Shown: positions 32,695-41,588, counted from the stretch's first letter. The stretch: DNA of 64,000 nt from Flavobacterium sp. AG291 (GCF_003350375.1 NZ_QQAR01000009.1:62001-126000); one strand, 5' to 3'. Numbers and translations are program-made. Notes: generated by a model not told the origin, from the sequence alone.

Positions 32695-33303
32695 TTAAAA
32701 TTTATATCCTACACCTATTTGAAAAACAGAGTTTTTAGCATCACTGTTTTCAAAAATATCGGTTAACCCAAGATTATATCTTCCCGATGCGAATAGTCCC
32801 ATTTGAGTTTGGAATGTAATACCAGCTGCCAGACCAAATTCAAAGTCTTTCGCTTCGTTTACATCAAAATCTCCAGAATCAGCATCTGCATCCGAATCAA
32901 ACTCTTCGTTTACTTTAAAGCTGAATTGAGGACCGGCTTCAAGGCTTAATCCTTGAAACACATATGCCTTTACCAATACCGGTACATTAATGTAGTCAAG
33001 CTGATATTCTACTTTTTCATCTCCTCCTAAAAGTCCACCCGGAATGTCTGTTTTAAATCCCTGTCCAGAGTACAGTGCTTCTCCCTGAATTGATATCATT
33101 TCGTTTAATGGAAGTTCTACCAGAGCACCTACGTGAAAGCTTGTTCTGGAGTCAGGACTGTCAAAATCGTCTCCTGTTACTGTTGCAAAGTTTACACCAC
33201 CTTTTACACCAAAGCTTGGTGTTGTCCCATTAGGGTTTTGTGCATGCGTTACTGCTCCCGCAAGTAATAGTGCACCTACTGATAACATTTTAAATAGTTT
33301 CAT
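32695..33303 (-). CDS. PorT-like outer-membrane beta-barrel protein (OMP cluster, gene 5)
   Basis: 202 residues from ATG 33303; ten more codons are open upstream but the ATG gives a proper signal peptide (MKLFKMLSVGALLLAGAVTHAQ). The mature part has FGVKGGVNFATVTGDDF, YINVPVLVKAYVFQGLSLEAG and ends FQIGVGYKF, matching genes 1 and 2. An extended acidic loop (EEFDSDADADSGDFDVNEAKD) probably faces outside and might bind calcium. Function unknown. It converges with gene 4. Confidence 0.87.
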   Translation of the reverse strand: MKLFKMLSVGALLLAGAVTHAQNPNGTTPSFGVKGGVNFATVTGDDFDSPDSRTSFHVGALVELPLNEMISIQGEALYSGQGFKTDIPGGLLGGDEKVEYQLDYINVPVLVKAYVFQGLSLEAGPQFSFKVNEEFDSDADADSGDFDVNEAKDFEFGLAAGITFQTQMGLFASGRYNLGLTDIFENSDAKNSVFQIGVGYKF

Positions 33304-33397
33304 CACTTTATAAGTTTTAGTTTTGTATTTCAAAATTATCTCATTAAAATTGGCACTATTCTGAAAGGATTCTTAATTCACATAACTTTAACCGCGT

Positions 33398-34315
33398 ATG
33401 AAAAGTTGGATTAAATTTATAAATGACTATAAATCGTACCTGAAAATTGAGCGTGGTTTGGCTGCAAATTCTGTTGAAAATTACGGTTTTGACGTGCAAA
33501 AGCTTGTAGATTACCTAATTGCTAACAATATGGATGTATCGCCAATTGCAGTTGATGAAGAAATTATTCAGCAGTTCATTTACCATATTGCAACCGAATT
33601 AAATCCTCGTTCTCGTGCAAGGATTATTTCCGGTCTTAAGAGTTTTTTTAACTTTTTGGTGTTTGAAAACTATCGAAAAGAGACTCCAATGGAGTTAATC
33701 GAGGTGCCAAAAATTGGCAGGAAACTTCCAGATACACTTTCTGTAGGAGAAATTGATGCTCTGATAGGAGCAATTGAGCTCAATAAAATTGACAGGGAAG
33801 GCAAATCACAGGGTGAACGTAACAGGGCTATGCTTGAAACGCTTTACAGTTGCGGATTGAGGGTGTCGGAATTGGTAGAGCTTAAGTTGTCCGACCTTTT
33901 TTTTGAGGAAGGATTCATCAAGGTAACCGGTAAAGGTAACAAGCAACGTTTTGTGCCTATTAGTAGTTCTACGCAAAAGTATATTACTATTTATATTGAA
34001 ACCGACCGGAATAAACTTAATATCCAGAAAGGTTTTGAGGATACGCTTTTTTTAAACAGAAGGGGAAAAGCACTTACCCGTGCCATGGTTTTTACAATTA
34101 TAAAAGACCTGGCTGTTAAGATAGGCTTACATAAAACAATAAGTCCCCATACTTTTCGTCATTCATTCGCCACACACTTGCTTGAAAACGGTGCCGATTT
34201 GCGCTCGATACAGCTAATGTTGGGGCATGAATCTATCACTACAACAGAGATTTACATGCATATTGATAGAAAATTTCTTAATAATATTTTAAATACTTAT
34301 CATCCACGACGATAA
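33398..34315 (+). CDS. xerD: Site-specific tyrosine recombinase XerD
   Basis: 305 residues. The N-terminal SAM-like core-binding domain is at about 5-90 (YKSYLKIERGLAANSVENY). The catalytic domain carries the full set: R155 (SCGLRVSEL), K179 (VTGKGNKQR), H251 and R254 (SPHTFRHSFATHLLENGADL), H277 (LMLGHESITTT) and the nucleophile Y286 (EIYMHID). Length, motifs and lack of flanking mobile genes indicate the housekeeping XerD that resolves chromosome dimers at dif with FtsK, rather than an element integrase. It is monocistronic, with a TAACTTTA near-match to the -7 box upstream. No dif site is seen nearby. Confidence 0.95.
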   Translation: MKSWIKFINDYKSYLKIERGLAANSVENYGFDVQKLVDYLIANNMDVSPIAVDEEIIQQFIYHIATELNPRSRARIISGLKSFFNFLVFENYRKETPMELIEVPKIGRKLPDTLSVGEIDALIGAIELNKIDREGKSQGERNRAMLETLYSCGLRVSELVELKLSDLFFEEGFIKVTGKGNKQRFVPISSSTQKYITIYIETDRNKLNIQKGFEDTLFLNRRGKALTRAMVFTIIKDLAVKIGLHKTISPHTFRHSFATHLLENGADLRSIQLMLGHESITTTEIYMHIDRKFLNNILNTYHPRR

Positions 34316-34389
34316 ATTAAAGCTGAAAACGCTTTATTAATTGATAAAAGTTACTAATTTTAACACGGAGGCTATAATTTTTAAAGTGA

Positions 34390-35913
34390 ATGAAGATTTT
34401 TGATAATCCGGACTTATATGATGGCGAAAGTCCGAATGTTTTTTATAAAAAACTGCTCGATCAGGTGCCGGATCTCATTTTCAAGATAAGATGGGATGTC
34501 GAAACCGGGAAGTTCGGTATAATTTTCTTAAGTGAGAGTATTAAAGATCTTTATGAGATTCCACAGGATGTATTTCTGACCGACCCTCATCATTTTTTTT
34601 ATGACCGGATGTTTCCTGAAGATGCTGCTGCTTTTATAGCCAGCCTGAAAGAATCCAGGGAAAAGCTTGCCAAATGGGATCATATTTATAGATTACAACT
34701 GCCTGAAAAAGGCTTGCGCTGGATGCGGGTAACCGCTAATCCTGAACTTACCGCTAAAGGGTCAGTGGTTTTTTACGGCAGGGCTACCGATATTACTGAT
34801 CATAAAGAAAAGGAAGCAAGGTTGCATATATCCGAGGAACGCTTTAATTATGCACTCAGGGCTGCTTCAGAAGGTATATGGGACTGGGATATGAAAACTA
34901 ATGTTGTCTATTTTTCTGCCCAGCTCATGAAAATACTGGGTAAGAAAGAAGTTGAGGCTTATTTTCCCAATACTTTTTGGCTGAGCCGCATACATCCTGA
35001 TGATGCTTACACTTATGATAAGAGTAAAACCGATTATTTTAAAAAGAGAAATGCTTCCTATGAGAGTATTTACCGTATACTTACTGATCAAGGTAAATAC
35101 CGGTGGGTGCTAAGTCGCGGAAGGGTAGTGAGCTATGATGAGAACGGAAAGCCTGAACGTTCTATAGGGACTTTGAAAGATATCAATCAGCTAAAAGAGA
35201 AAGAGGTAGAGCTTGGTAATACGATTAATATTATTGTTAGCCAGAACAACCGACTGAACAACTTTGCACATATTGTATCGCATAACCTGCGATCACACGC
35301 AAGCAACCTAAAGATGTTGCTCGATCTTTTTAAAACCGCAGACGAAGCTGAAAGAGAAGAAATGCTTCAGCATCTTGAAGCGATATCAGATGGGCTTAGC
35401 ATTACTATAAGTCATCTTAAAGAGCTGGTAGAGATACAAACTGAAATTAAAACTGTAAGAGAAAAGCTTAACTTAAGACACTATTTGAAGAACATTCTTA
35501 ACATTTTACACAACGAAATAAAGAAGCATAATGTTGATATTGAGATAAATATACCTCTTGATGTTACTGTAGATTATAATCCTGCATATCTTGAGAGTAT
35601 ATTGCTTAATTTTACAACAAATGCAATTAAATACTCAAGCCCCGAGAGAAAGCCTATGCTTTCGTATGATTTTGAGATAATTGAAGGGCAAAAGGTACTT
35701 TCAATTTCGGATAACGGACTTGGAATTGACCTTAAAAAACATAAGAACTCTCTTTTTGGAATGTATAAAACGTTTCATAAAAACCAGAATGCAAGGGGAA
35801 TTGGTCTTTTTATTACCAAGAACCAGGTAGAGGCGATGGGAGGAAAGATAGAAGTGAGCAGCGAACTAAATAAAGGAACTACATTTAAAGTGTATTTTGA
35901 TGAAGAAAATTAG
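34390..35913 (+). CDS. PAS-domain sensor histidine kinase, soluble
   Basis: 507 residues without a transmembrane helix or signal, so cytoplasmic. Two PAS/PAC modules: residues about 15-140 (LLDQVPDLIFKI, FYGRATDITDHK) and about 150-275 (ASEGIWDWDMKTNVVYF, SIGTLKDINQLKEKE). A dimerisation/phosphoacceptor segment follows with NNFAHIVSHNLRSHASNL, where the histidine in SHNLR is the likely phosphorylation site, and then a HATPase with N box FTTNAIKYS, G1 SDNGLGIDL and ARGIGLFITK. It senses an internal signal and passes phosphate to the receiver protein whose start overlaps its end. The two form a short operon. Confidence 0.92.
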   Translation: MKIFDNPDLYDGESPNVFYKKLLDQVPDLIFKIRWDVETGKFGIIFLSESIKDLYEIPQDVFLTDPHHFFYDRMFPEDAAAFIASLKESREKLAKWDHIYRLQLPEKGLRWMRVTANPELTAKGSVVFYGRATDITDHKEKEARLHISEERFNYALRAASEGIWDWDMKTNVVYFSAQLMKILGKKEVEAYFPNTFWLSRIHPDDAYTYDKSKTDYFKKRNASYESIYRILTDQGKYRWVLSRGRVVSYDENGKPERSIGTLKDINQLKEKEVELGNTINIIVSQNNRLNNFAHIVSHNLRSHASNLKMLLDLFKTADEAEREEMLQHLEAISDGLSITISHLKELVEIQTEIKTVREKLNLRHYLKNILNILHNEIKKHNVDIEINIPLDVTVDYNPAYLESILLNFTTNAIKYSSPERKPMLSYDFEIIEGQKVLSISDNGLGIDLKKHKNSLFGMYKTFHKNQNARGIGLFITKNQVEAMGGKIEVSSELNKGTTFKVYFDEEN

Positions 35914-36292
35914 CAACCTTTATGTTATAGATGATGATAAGATATATCATTTTCTTCTGAAAAATCTGTTCAAACAGAATGGAATTGACGTTGCCTCGAC
36001 ATTTTTTGTAAATGGTTCAGATGCGATAGAACATATTAAGAGCAATAATAATGAGGAAACACTTCCTGATTTGATATTACTGGATGTAAATATGCCAATT
36101 ATGAATGGATGGCAGTTTTTAGAGGAATTTGGTAAAATTTCCTCAGAGCTTATTAAAAAACCTACCATTTATATGATTAGCTCATCGAATAATGAAGTGG
36201 ATATTAATAAATCTAAAGAGTTTGACGGAGCTGTAAAAGGATATTTTTTAAAGCCTATATGCAAGGAAGACCTTGATTTAATCTTTGTTTAG
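35900..36292 (+). CDS. Single-domain response regulator (receiver only)
   Basis: 130 residues from ATG 35900 (a TTG directly before could also serve), overlapping the kinase gene by 14 nt. One receiver domain: acidic pocket YVIDDDKIYHFLL, phosphorylation aspartate in LILLDVNMPIMNGWQFL (about D62), the switch serine in MISSSNN, and the conserved lysine in GYFLKP. There is no output domain, so it acts as a phosphorelay intermediate or interacts directly with a target protein. It is the cognate partner of the PAS kinase by position. Confidence 0.93.
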   Translation: MKKISNLYVIDDDKIYHFLLKNLFKQNGIDVASTFFVNGSDAIEHIKSNNNEETLPDLILLDVNMPIMNGWQFLEEFGKISSELIKKPTIYMISSSNNEVDINKSKEFDGAVKGYFLKPICKEDLDLIFV

Positions 36293-36345
36293 AAGCAGTA
36301 TAAGTTTTTATTATGGCTGCTATAAATAAAAATGATAAAGAAAAA

Positions 36346-36377
36346 TTGTAATCGTAAACTATAACATATTACCTTTG
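36346..36377 (+). promoter_or_regulatory. Promoter of the tetR gene
   Basis: TTG at 36346-36348, 21-nt spacer, TACCTTTG at 36370-36377. The first TTAA-triplet operator begins 2 nt after the -7 box and would cover the transcription start, as expected for autorepression. Confidence 0.65.
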
Positions 36378-36378
36378 C

Positions 36379-36400
36379 TTAACGCTGTTAAGTAATTTAA
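36379..36400 (+). promoter_or_regulatory. TTAA-triplet operator, copy 1 (tetR promoter)
   Basis: A 22-nt site of form TTAA-N5-TTAA-N5-TTAA whose first 13 nt are a perfect palindrome TTAAC-GCT-GTTAA. It overlaps the predicted transcription start of tetR. Three further copies lie before the efflux genes. Confidence 0.75.
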
Positions 36401-36410
36401 AAGCTATAAA

Positions 36411-37004
36411 ATGGGAAGTAAAGAAAGAATATTAAGACAGAAAGAAGAAACCCGTTCGAATATACTTATAGCTGCGAGAGAGATTGTAAAGGAAGAGGGA
36501 TGGCAAGGCCTTAGTATGCGAAAGATCGCTGATAAGATTGAATATACCGCTCCTATAATTTACGAATATTTTTCTAACAAAGAAGCCATTTTACAGGAGC
36601 TTACCTGTAAAGGGTTCGGGATTCTTACCAAAGACCTGGAAGCTGCAAAAGCAGAATCTGATGATCCTGCAGTTCAGTTAGAAGGGATGTGGTTGGCCTA
36701 CTGGAACTTTGCCTTAAAAAACAAAGAGATGTACCAGCTTATGTATGGGGTAGAAATGACCTGTTGTGCTCAGCGCAACACCGAAACTGATGCTCCCTAC
36801 ACTTTAATTACAAATGTTATTGCAAAACTGATGGATCAGGAAAATCCGAAGCCGGAAGTTATAAAGCAAAAATATTTTACGTTCTTCTCAGTAATCCACG
36901 GTCTTATCTCCATCAATATTGTTGGTAATGGGCTTTCTGATGAAATCAACAAGCAAATACTGAAAGACGCGATAAGCGGCATTGTCCGCTATATAAAAGA
37001 ATAA
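36411..37004 (+). CDS. TetR/AcrR family repressor of the RND efflux pump
   Basis: 197 residues. The N-terminal TetR helix-turn-helix is at about 10-58 (TRSNILIAAREIVKEEGWQGLSMRKIADKIEYTAPIIYEYFSNKEAIL). The C-terminal ligand-binding domain (about 75-197) has a TetR_C-like pattern with WLAYWNFALKNKEMYQLMYG. It probably dissociates from DNA on binding a toxic compound or pump substrate. It lies directly upstream of the MFP, RND and OMF genes in the same direction, and TTAA-triplet sites occur at its own promoter and before the pump, so it most likely represses both. Ligand unknown. Confidence 0.93.
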   Translation: MGSKERILRQKEETRSNILIAAREIVKEEGWQGLSMRKIADKIEYTAPIIYEYFSNKEAILQELTCKGFGILTKDLEAAKAESDDPAVQLEGMWLAYWNFALKNKEMYQLMYGVEMTCCAQRNTETDAPYTLITNVIAKLMDQENPKPEVIKQKYFTFFSVIHGLISINIVGNGLSDEINKQILKDAISGIVRYIKE

Positions 37005-37022
37005 AAAAATTTAGCATTTCAC

Positions 37023-37044
37023 TTAACATCATTAAATCATTTAA
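37023..37044 (+). promoter_or_regulatory. TTAA-triplet operator, copy 2
   Basis: TTAA-N5-TTAA-N5-TTAA, 19 nt after the tetR stop. It is followed at 37057 by a five-codon mini-ORF (ATG to TAG). Almost identical to copy 4 over the first 15 nt. Confidence 0.75.
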
Positions 37045-37101
37045 TATCTATATATCATGAAAACTCTTTTCTAGCTCAATGGCTTTTTTTTGCGAAACTA
37101 C

Positions 37102-37123
37102 TTAACGCTGTTAAATGGTTTAA
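37102..37123 (+). promoter_or_regulatory. TTAA-triplet operator, copy 3
   Basis: Same pattern; the first 14 nt equal copy 1 (TTAACGCTGTTAA core). It is followed by AAAAGCATAAAGTAG, which resembles the AAAAGCTATAAAATGG after copy 1 that contains the tetR start codon. Confidence 0.75.
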
Positions 37124-37175
37124 AAGCATAAAGTAGCATCATCAATCATTATTTTAAATTTTTTTGGACTATCAC

Positions 37176-37197
37176 TTAACATCATTAAATTATTTAA
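37176..37197 (+). promoter_or_regulatory. TTAA-triplet operator, copy 4 (at the efflux start codon)
   Basis: Same pattern, ending 7 nt before the ATG of the MFP gene. A repressor bound here would block transcription into the pump genes. Confidence 0.75.
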
Positions 37198-37204
37198 CTC
37201 TATT

Positions 37205-38350
37205 ATGAAACGTATAATAATAATTGTAGCTATAGTACTTGTTGCCGGTCTTGCCTTTTATGGATTTTCCGGTAGCGGAGAGGGGCAGGCTCCTGCACCT
37301 CAGGCTGTTTCGGTTCCGGTTCTTACGATCGGGCAGGGGCAGGCAGTTACCTATCAGGAGTATCCTGTTACTGTTGAAGGAAGGGTAAACGTAGAAATAC
37401 GCCCTCAGGTTGACGGTTACCTTGATAAGGTATTTGTAGATGAAGGTGCTTTTGTAAAGGCAGGGCAGCCCATCTTCAAAATCAACGAAAACCGATACAG
37501 AGAATTACTGAACAATGCTCAGGGTTCGCTAAATGCTGCTGAGGGTGCTCTTATGAACGCTAAACTTGAGGTGGAAAAAATGACGCCGCTTGTTGAAGGC
37601 AAAGTAGTATCTGAATACCAGCTAAAAAATGCAAAAGCATCAGTAAAAATAGCTGAGGCTAATAAAAAGCAAGCCGAAGCAGCTGTAGCATCCGCTAAGA
37701 TAAACCTTGGTTACACGCTTATTACGGCTCCTGTGAACGGATATATTACAAGACTACCTAAAAAACAAGGTAGCCTGGTATCGGCTGCAGACCCTACACC
37801 ACTTACATTGCTTTCGGATATAGATGAGGTATATGCTTACTTCTCTATAGGAGAGGCTGATTTTATTGCATTCAAAGAGAAGTATGAAGGCAATACACTA
37901 AATGATAAGCTTAAAAAACTTCCTCCGGTTACTCTTGTAATGGCTGATAACAGCGAATATGAGCAAAAAGGTAAAATCGATATGGTAGACGGTCAGTTTG
38001 ACAGGACCACAGGTGCGATTACCCTAAGAGCCAGTTTCCCTAATGCTAAAGGACTTTTACGTTCAGGAAATACAGGAAGGGTTAAGCTGGGTATCAGCCA
38101 TGCTAATGCTATAGTAGTACCACAGGCAGCTACTGCCGAAATTCAGGATAAAGTATTTGTTTATATTGTTGATAAAGACAACAAAGTAACCAGGACTCCA
38201 ATAACTATTTCAGGTAAAACAGGTACTGATTATCTTATAAAAGATGGCCTGAAAGCAGGCGACAGAATTGTTTATAAAGGCTTTGAAACACTTGCCGATG
38301 GCACAGTTGTAGTTCCTGAGAAAGTACAGGAAGAAGTTGTCTCTAAATAA
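37205..38350 (+). CDS. RND efflux pump periplasmic adaptor (MFP, AcrA/MexA-like)
   Basis: 381 residues. An N-terminal hydrophobic segment (IIIIVAIVLVAGLAFYGF) anchors it in the inner membrane. The biotinyl-lipoyl-like domain contains VEIRPQVDGYLDKVFVDEGAFVKAGQPIF; an alpha-hairpin of about 70 residues lies near 95-165 (coiled coil rich in A, N and K); the beta-barrel and membrane-proximal domains follow (INLGYTLITAPVNGYI, FPNAKGLLRSGNTGRVKL). It links the inner-membrane RND pump to the outer-membrane channel. It is the first gene of the pump operon; 31 nt separate it from the pump gene. Confidence 0.95.
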   Translation: MKRIIIIVAIVLVAGLAFYGFSGSGEGQAPAPQAVSVPVLTIGQGQAVTYQEYPVTVEGRVNVEIRPQVDGYLDKVFVDEGAFVKAGQPIFKINENRYRELLNNAQGSLNAAEGALMNAKLEVEKMTPLVEGKVVSEYQLKNAKASVKIAEANKKQAEAAVASAKINLGYTLITAPVNGYITRLPKKQGSLVSAADPTPLTLLSDIDEVYAYFSIGEADFIAFKEKYEGNTLNDKLKKLPPVTLVMADNSEYEQKGKIDMVDGQFDRTTGAITLRASFPNAKGLLRSGNTGRVKLGISHANAIVVPQAATAEIQDKVFVYIVDKDNKVTRTPITISGKTGTDYLIKDGLKAGDRIVYKGFETLADGTVVVPEKVQEEVVSK

Positions 38351-38381
38351 TTACTATATAATCACTTAAGCAAAACGAAAC

Positions 38382-41300
38382 ATGTTAAAAAGATTTATAG
38401 ACCGGCCGGTTTTGGCTACGGTCATATCCATCCTATTGGTAATTTTAGGGGTTCTCGGACTTACAAAATTGCCCCTGCAACAGTTCCCGGACATTGCTCC
38501 TCCGGCGGTTCAGGTAACAGCATTATATCCGGGAGCGAATGCCGAAACTGTATTAAGATCAGTAGCGCCATCGCTTGAAGAATCAATAAACGGGGTAGAG
38601 AACATGAGCTATATGACTTCTACTGCCAGTAACGACGGTTCGCTTGTAATTACGGTTTACTTTAAATTGGGAACTAATCCCGATCAGGCAGCAGTAAACG
38701 TACAAAACAGGGTGTCTCAGGCTACAAGCCAGCTTCCTGCCGAAGTTGTACAGGCCGGGGTAACAACAGCAAAACAGCAAAACAGCCTTATCATGGTGGT
38801 ATCTATGTATTCGGAGAATCCCGAAGCTTATGATCAGACCTTTTTGGCGAACTACTCACAGATTAACATTATTCCCGATATCAAAAGGATTCCCGGTGTA
38901 GGGCAGTCGATGATCTTTGGTGGTAATAAGGATTATTCGATGAGGGTTTGGCTTAAGCCTGCCCAAATGAGTACCTACAACATTTCACCAAGAGAAGTTA
39001 TGGCGGCTATTCAGGACAAAAACCTTGAAGCAGCTCCCGGTAAATTTGGTGAGAATAGTACCGAATCATTCGAATATGTAATTAAATATAAAGGAAAGCT
39101 TAATAAACCTGCCGACTATGAAAACATCATAGTACGCACGAATCCTGATGGTTCTCTTCTTAGACTGAAAGATGTGGCCCGTATAGAGTTTGGTGCTTAT
39201 ACCTACGGAAACTTTACCCGTGTAAATGGTAAACCAGGTGTAAATATCGCGGTTATACAGCTTCCGGGATCTAATGCTAACGATATACAGGTGGAGATAG
39301 CGAAGCTAATGGAAAAAGCTTCGAAAAACTTCCCTAAAGATGTAAAATACCTTATCCTTTATAATACGAAGAGAAATCTTGATGCGTCTATCGCACAGGT
39401 GGAACACACGCTTTTAGAAGCGTTCATCCTGGTGTTTATTGTAGTTTATCTCTTCCTTCAGGATTTCAGGTCAACACTTATTCCAGCCATTGCGGTTCCG
39501 GTGGCCATATTAGGTACATTCTTTTTTATGTCCCTGTTCGGTTTTTCCATCAACCTGCTAACCCTGTTCGCGTTAGTACTGGCTATCGGTATCGTAGTGG
39601 ATGATGCCATCGTCGTCGTGGAGGCGGTACACGCCAAACTGGAGCGGGGATATCAGCCTAAACAGGCTACAATTTCTGCCATGAGCGAAATTACCGGTGC
39701 AATTATTTCCATTACGCTTGTAATGTCGGCGGTATTCCTTCCGGTGGGCTTCATGGAAGGTTCAACAGGAGTATTCTACAGGCAGTTTGCATTAACACTG
39801 GCTATCGCGATTGTAATATCGGCTGTAAATGCCTTAACGTTGAGCCCTGCTTTGGCGGCACTATTCCTGAAACCACATGATACACATCACGATCATGGAC
39901 ATGACACCCATGCACCGGTTGAAAAATCTACATTTAAAACGAGATTCTTTAAAGCATTTAACGTAGGTTTTGATAAGGTGACGAACCGTTATATAGGTAG
40001 TATCCGATTCCTTATAAAATACAGATGGTGGAGTATGGGAGGTCTGGCAGTTGTTGTACTTGCAACCGCGTGGATGGTAAAAACAACACCTTCAGGATTC
40101 ATTCCTTCAGAAGACCAGGGCTTTATTGCCATATCGGCATCAATGCCTGCGGGTACATCCCTTGAGCGTACTACGGAAGCATTGGCTGAGGTGGAAAAAG
40201 TTCTTGGTGCTGCACCTTACCAGCGTACTATAAATATACTTTCTGGTTTTAATATGCTTACACAATCGTCGAGTCCGTCGTTTGGTGTTGCCTTCATTCT
40301 GCTCAAAGAAAACAAGGAGCGTGGTGATGTTAAGAACATCGACGAGATCATGAACGACGTGAGAGGTAGATTGTCTGCCATAAAAGGAGCTAACTTCTTT
40401 GTGTTTACCTTCCCAACGGTTCCCGGTTTCAGTAATATCGACGGACTTGACTTTGTATTACAGGATCGTACCGGTGGAAGACTGGATAAATTCAGCGGTA
40501 TTGGTAACAACTTTATCATGGAATTAATGAAACGCCCTGAAATTGCAGTAGCATTTACACCATTCAGAGCCGATTATCCGCAATATGAAATGGTTGTTGA
40601 CGATGTTAAGGCCGAACAGCTTGGTGTTAGCGTAAAAGAGTTGCTGGGGACAATACAGGCTTATTATGGTAGTGCCCAAGTGTCTGACTTCAACCGATTT
40701 GGTAAATATTACCGTGTAATGGTTCAGGCAGATAAAGATACAAGGGCTAACCCTGAATCGCTTGGAGGAGTATTTGTAAAAAATAAAACCGGCGAAATGG
40801 TTCCTGTAAATACACTTGTAAAACTGGAAAGAGTTTACGGTCCTGAAAATGCCTCACGTTATAACCTGTTCAACTCTATGACGGTGAATGCCATTCCTAA
40901 ACCGGGTTACAGCTCAGGTGCTGCGATTAAAGCAGTAGAAGAAGTTGCTGCCAAACACCTTCCGCCGGGATATTCTTATGAATTCTCAGGTATGACAAGG
41001 GAAGAGATTATTTCCGGAGGCCAGTCGGCAGTTGTATTTGTACTGAGCTTATTGTTCGTATACTTCCTGCTTGCGGCACAGTATGAGAGTTATATCCTTC
41101 CGATGGCTGTAATCCTTTCAATCCCAACAGGAGTATTTGGAGTATTCGCGGCTATTGGCATGACCAATATATCTAACAATATCTATGTGCAGGTAGCACT
41201 TGTAATGCTTATCGGACTTCTTGCCAAGAATGCCATCCTTATCGTTGAGTTTGCCGTACAGCGCAGAAGGGCAGGTAAGTCATTGCTTTCGGCATCGCTC

Positions 41301-41588
41301 GAGGCTGCCAAGCTAAGGTTAAGGCCTATTATAATGACCTCATTGGCATTCATTGTTGGATTGATTCCAATGATGGGAGCTATAGGACCATCAGCACAAG
41401 GTAACCACTCCATCAGTATTGGTGCTGCGGGTGGTATGGTTACCGGTGTTGTACTGGGGTTATTTATTATTCCGGTATTGTTCATACTGTTCCAGTACCT
41501 TCATGAAAAAATTAGCGGTGTTCCTGCTAAAGCTCATGGAGCTGAAGCTGTCGAACACCTTAAAGAAGAGTTAGAATTAGCCAAATAA
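38382..41588 (+). CDS. RND efflux pump inner-membrane transporter (HAE1, AcrB-like)
   Basis: 1068 residues with the standard AcrB layout: helix 1, a large periplasmic loop (about 35-335), helices 2-6, a cytoplasmic loop, helices 7, second periplasmic loop, and helices 8-12. N-terminus MLKRFIDRPVLATVISIL and KLPLQQFPDIAPP are typical. The proton relay aspartates are in GIGIVVDDAIVVVE (about 405-418). The cytoplasmic loop between helices 6 and 7 carries a histidine-rich stretch (HDTHHDHGHDTH, near residue 500), not usual in AcrB. It exports drugs, dyes, bile salts or similar compounds with proton antiport. Substrates cannot be told from sequence. Confidence 0.97.
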   Translation: MLKRFIDRPVLATVISILLVILGVLGLTKLPLQQFPDIAPPAVQVTALYPGANAETVLRSVAPSLEESINGVENMSYMTSTASNDGSLVITVYFKLGTNPDQAAVNVQNRVSQATSQLPAEVVQAGVTTAKQQNSLIMVVSMYSENPEAYDQTFLANYSQINIIPDIKRIPGVGQSMIFGGNKDYSMRVWLKPAQMSTYNISPREVMAAIQDKNLEAAPGKFGENSTESFEYVIKYKGKLNKPADYENIIVRTNPDGSLLRLKDVARIEFGAYTYGNFTRVNGKPGVNIAVIQLPGSNANDIQVEIAKLMEKASKNFPKDVKYLILYNTKRNLDASIAQVEHTLLEAFILVFIVVYLFLQDFRSTLIPAIAVPVAILGTFFFMSLFGFSINLLTLFALVLAIGIVVDDAIVVVEAVHAKLERGYQPKQATISAMSEITGAIISITLVMSAVFLPVGFMEGSTGVFYRQFALTLAIAIVISAVNALTLSPALAALFLKPHDTHHDHGHDTHAPVEKSTFKTRFFKAFNVGFDKVTNRYIGSIRFLIKYRWWSMGGLAVVVLATAWMVKTTPSGFIPSEDQGFIAISASMPAGTSLERTTEALAEVEKVLGAAPYQRTINILSGFNMLTQSSSPSFGVAFILLKENKERGDVKNIDEIMNDVRGRLSAIKGANFFVFTFPTVPGFSNIDGLDFVLQDRTGGRLDKFSGIGNNFIMELMKRPEIAVAFTPFRADYPQYEMVVDDVKAEQLGVSVKELLGTIQAYYGSAQVSDFNRFGKYYRVMVQADKDTRANPESLGGVFVKNKTGEMVPVNTLVKLERVYGPENASRYNLFNSMTVNAIPKPGYSSGAAIKAVEEVAAKHLPPGYSYEFSGMTREEIISGGQSAVVFVLSLLFVYFLLAAQYESYILPMAVILSIPTGVFGVFAAIGMTNISNNIYVQVALVMLIGLLAKNAILIVEFAVQRRRAGKSLLSASLEAAKLRLRPIIMTSLAFIVGLIPMMGAIGPSAQGNHSISIGAAGGMVTGVVLGLFIIPVLFILFQYLHEKISGVPAKAHGAEAVEHLKEELELAK

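Noticed and set aside
33398..34315. Tyrosine recombinase as a phage or ICE integrase
   Set aside because: The length, motif set and lack of tRNA target, excisionase or repeats around it fit housekeeping XerD.
34867..35091. Small ORF opposite the PAS kinase
   Set aside because: Lies entirely within the kinase coding region in an antisense frame and has no features of its own.
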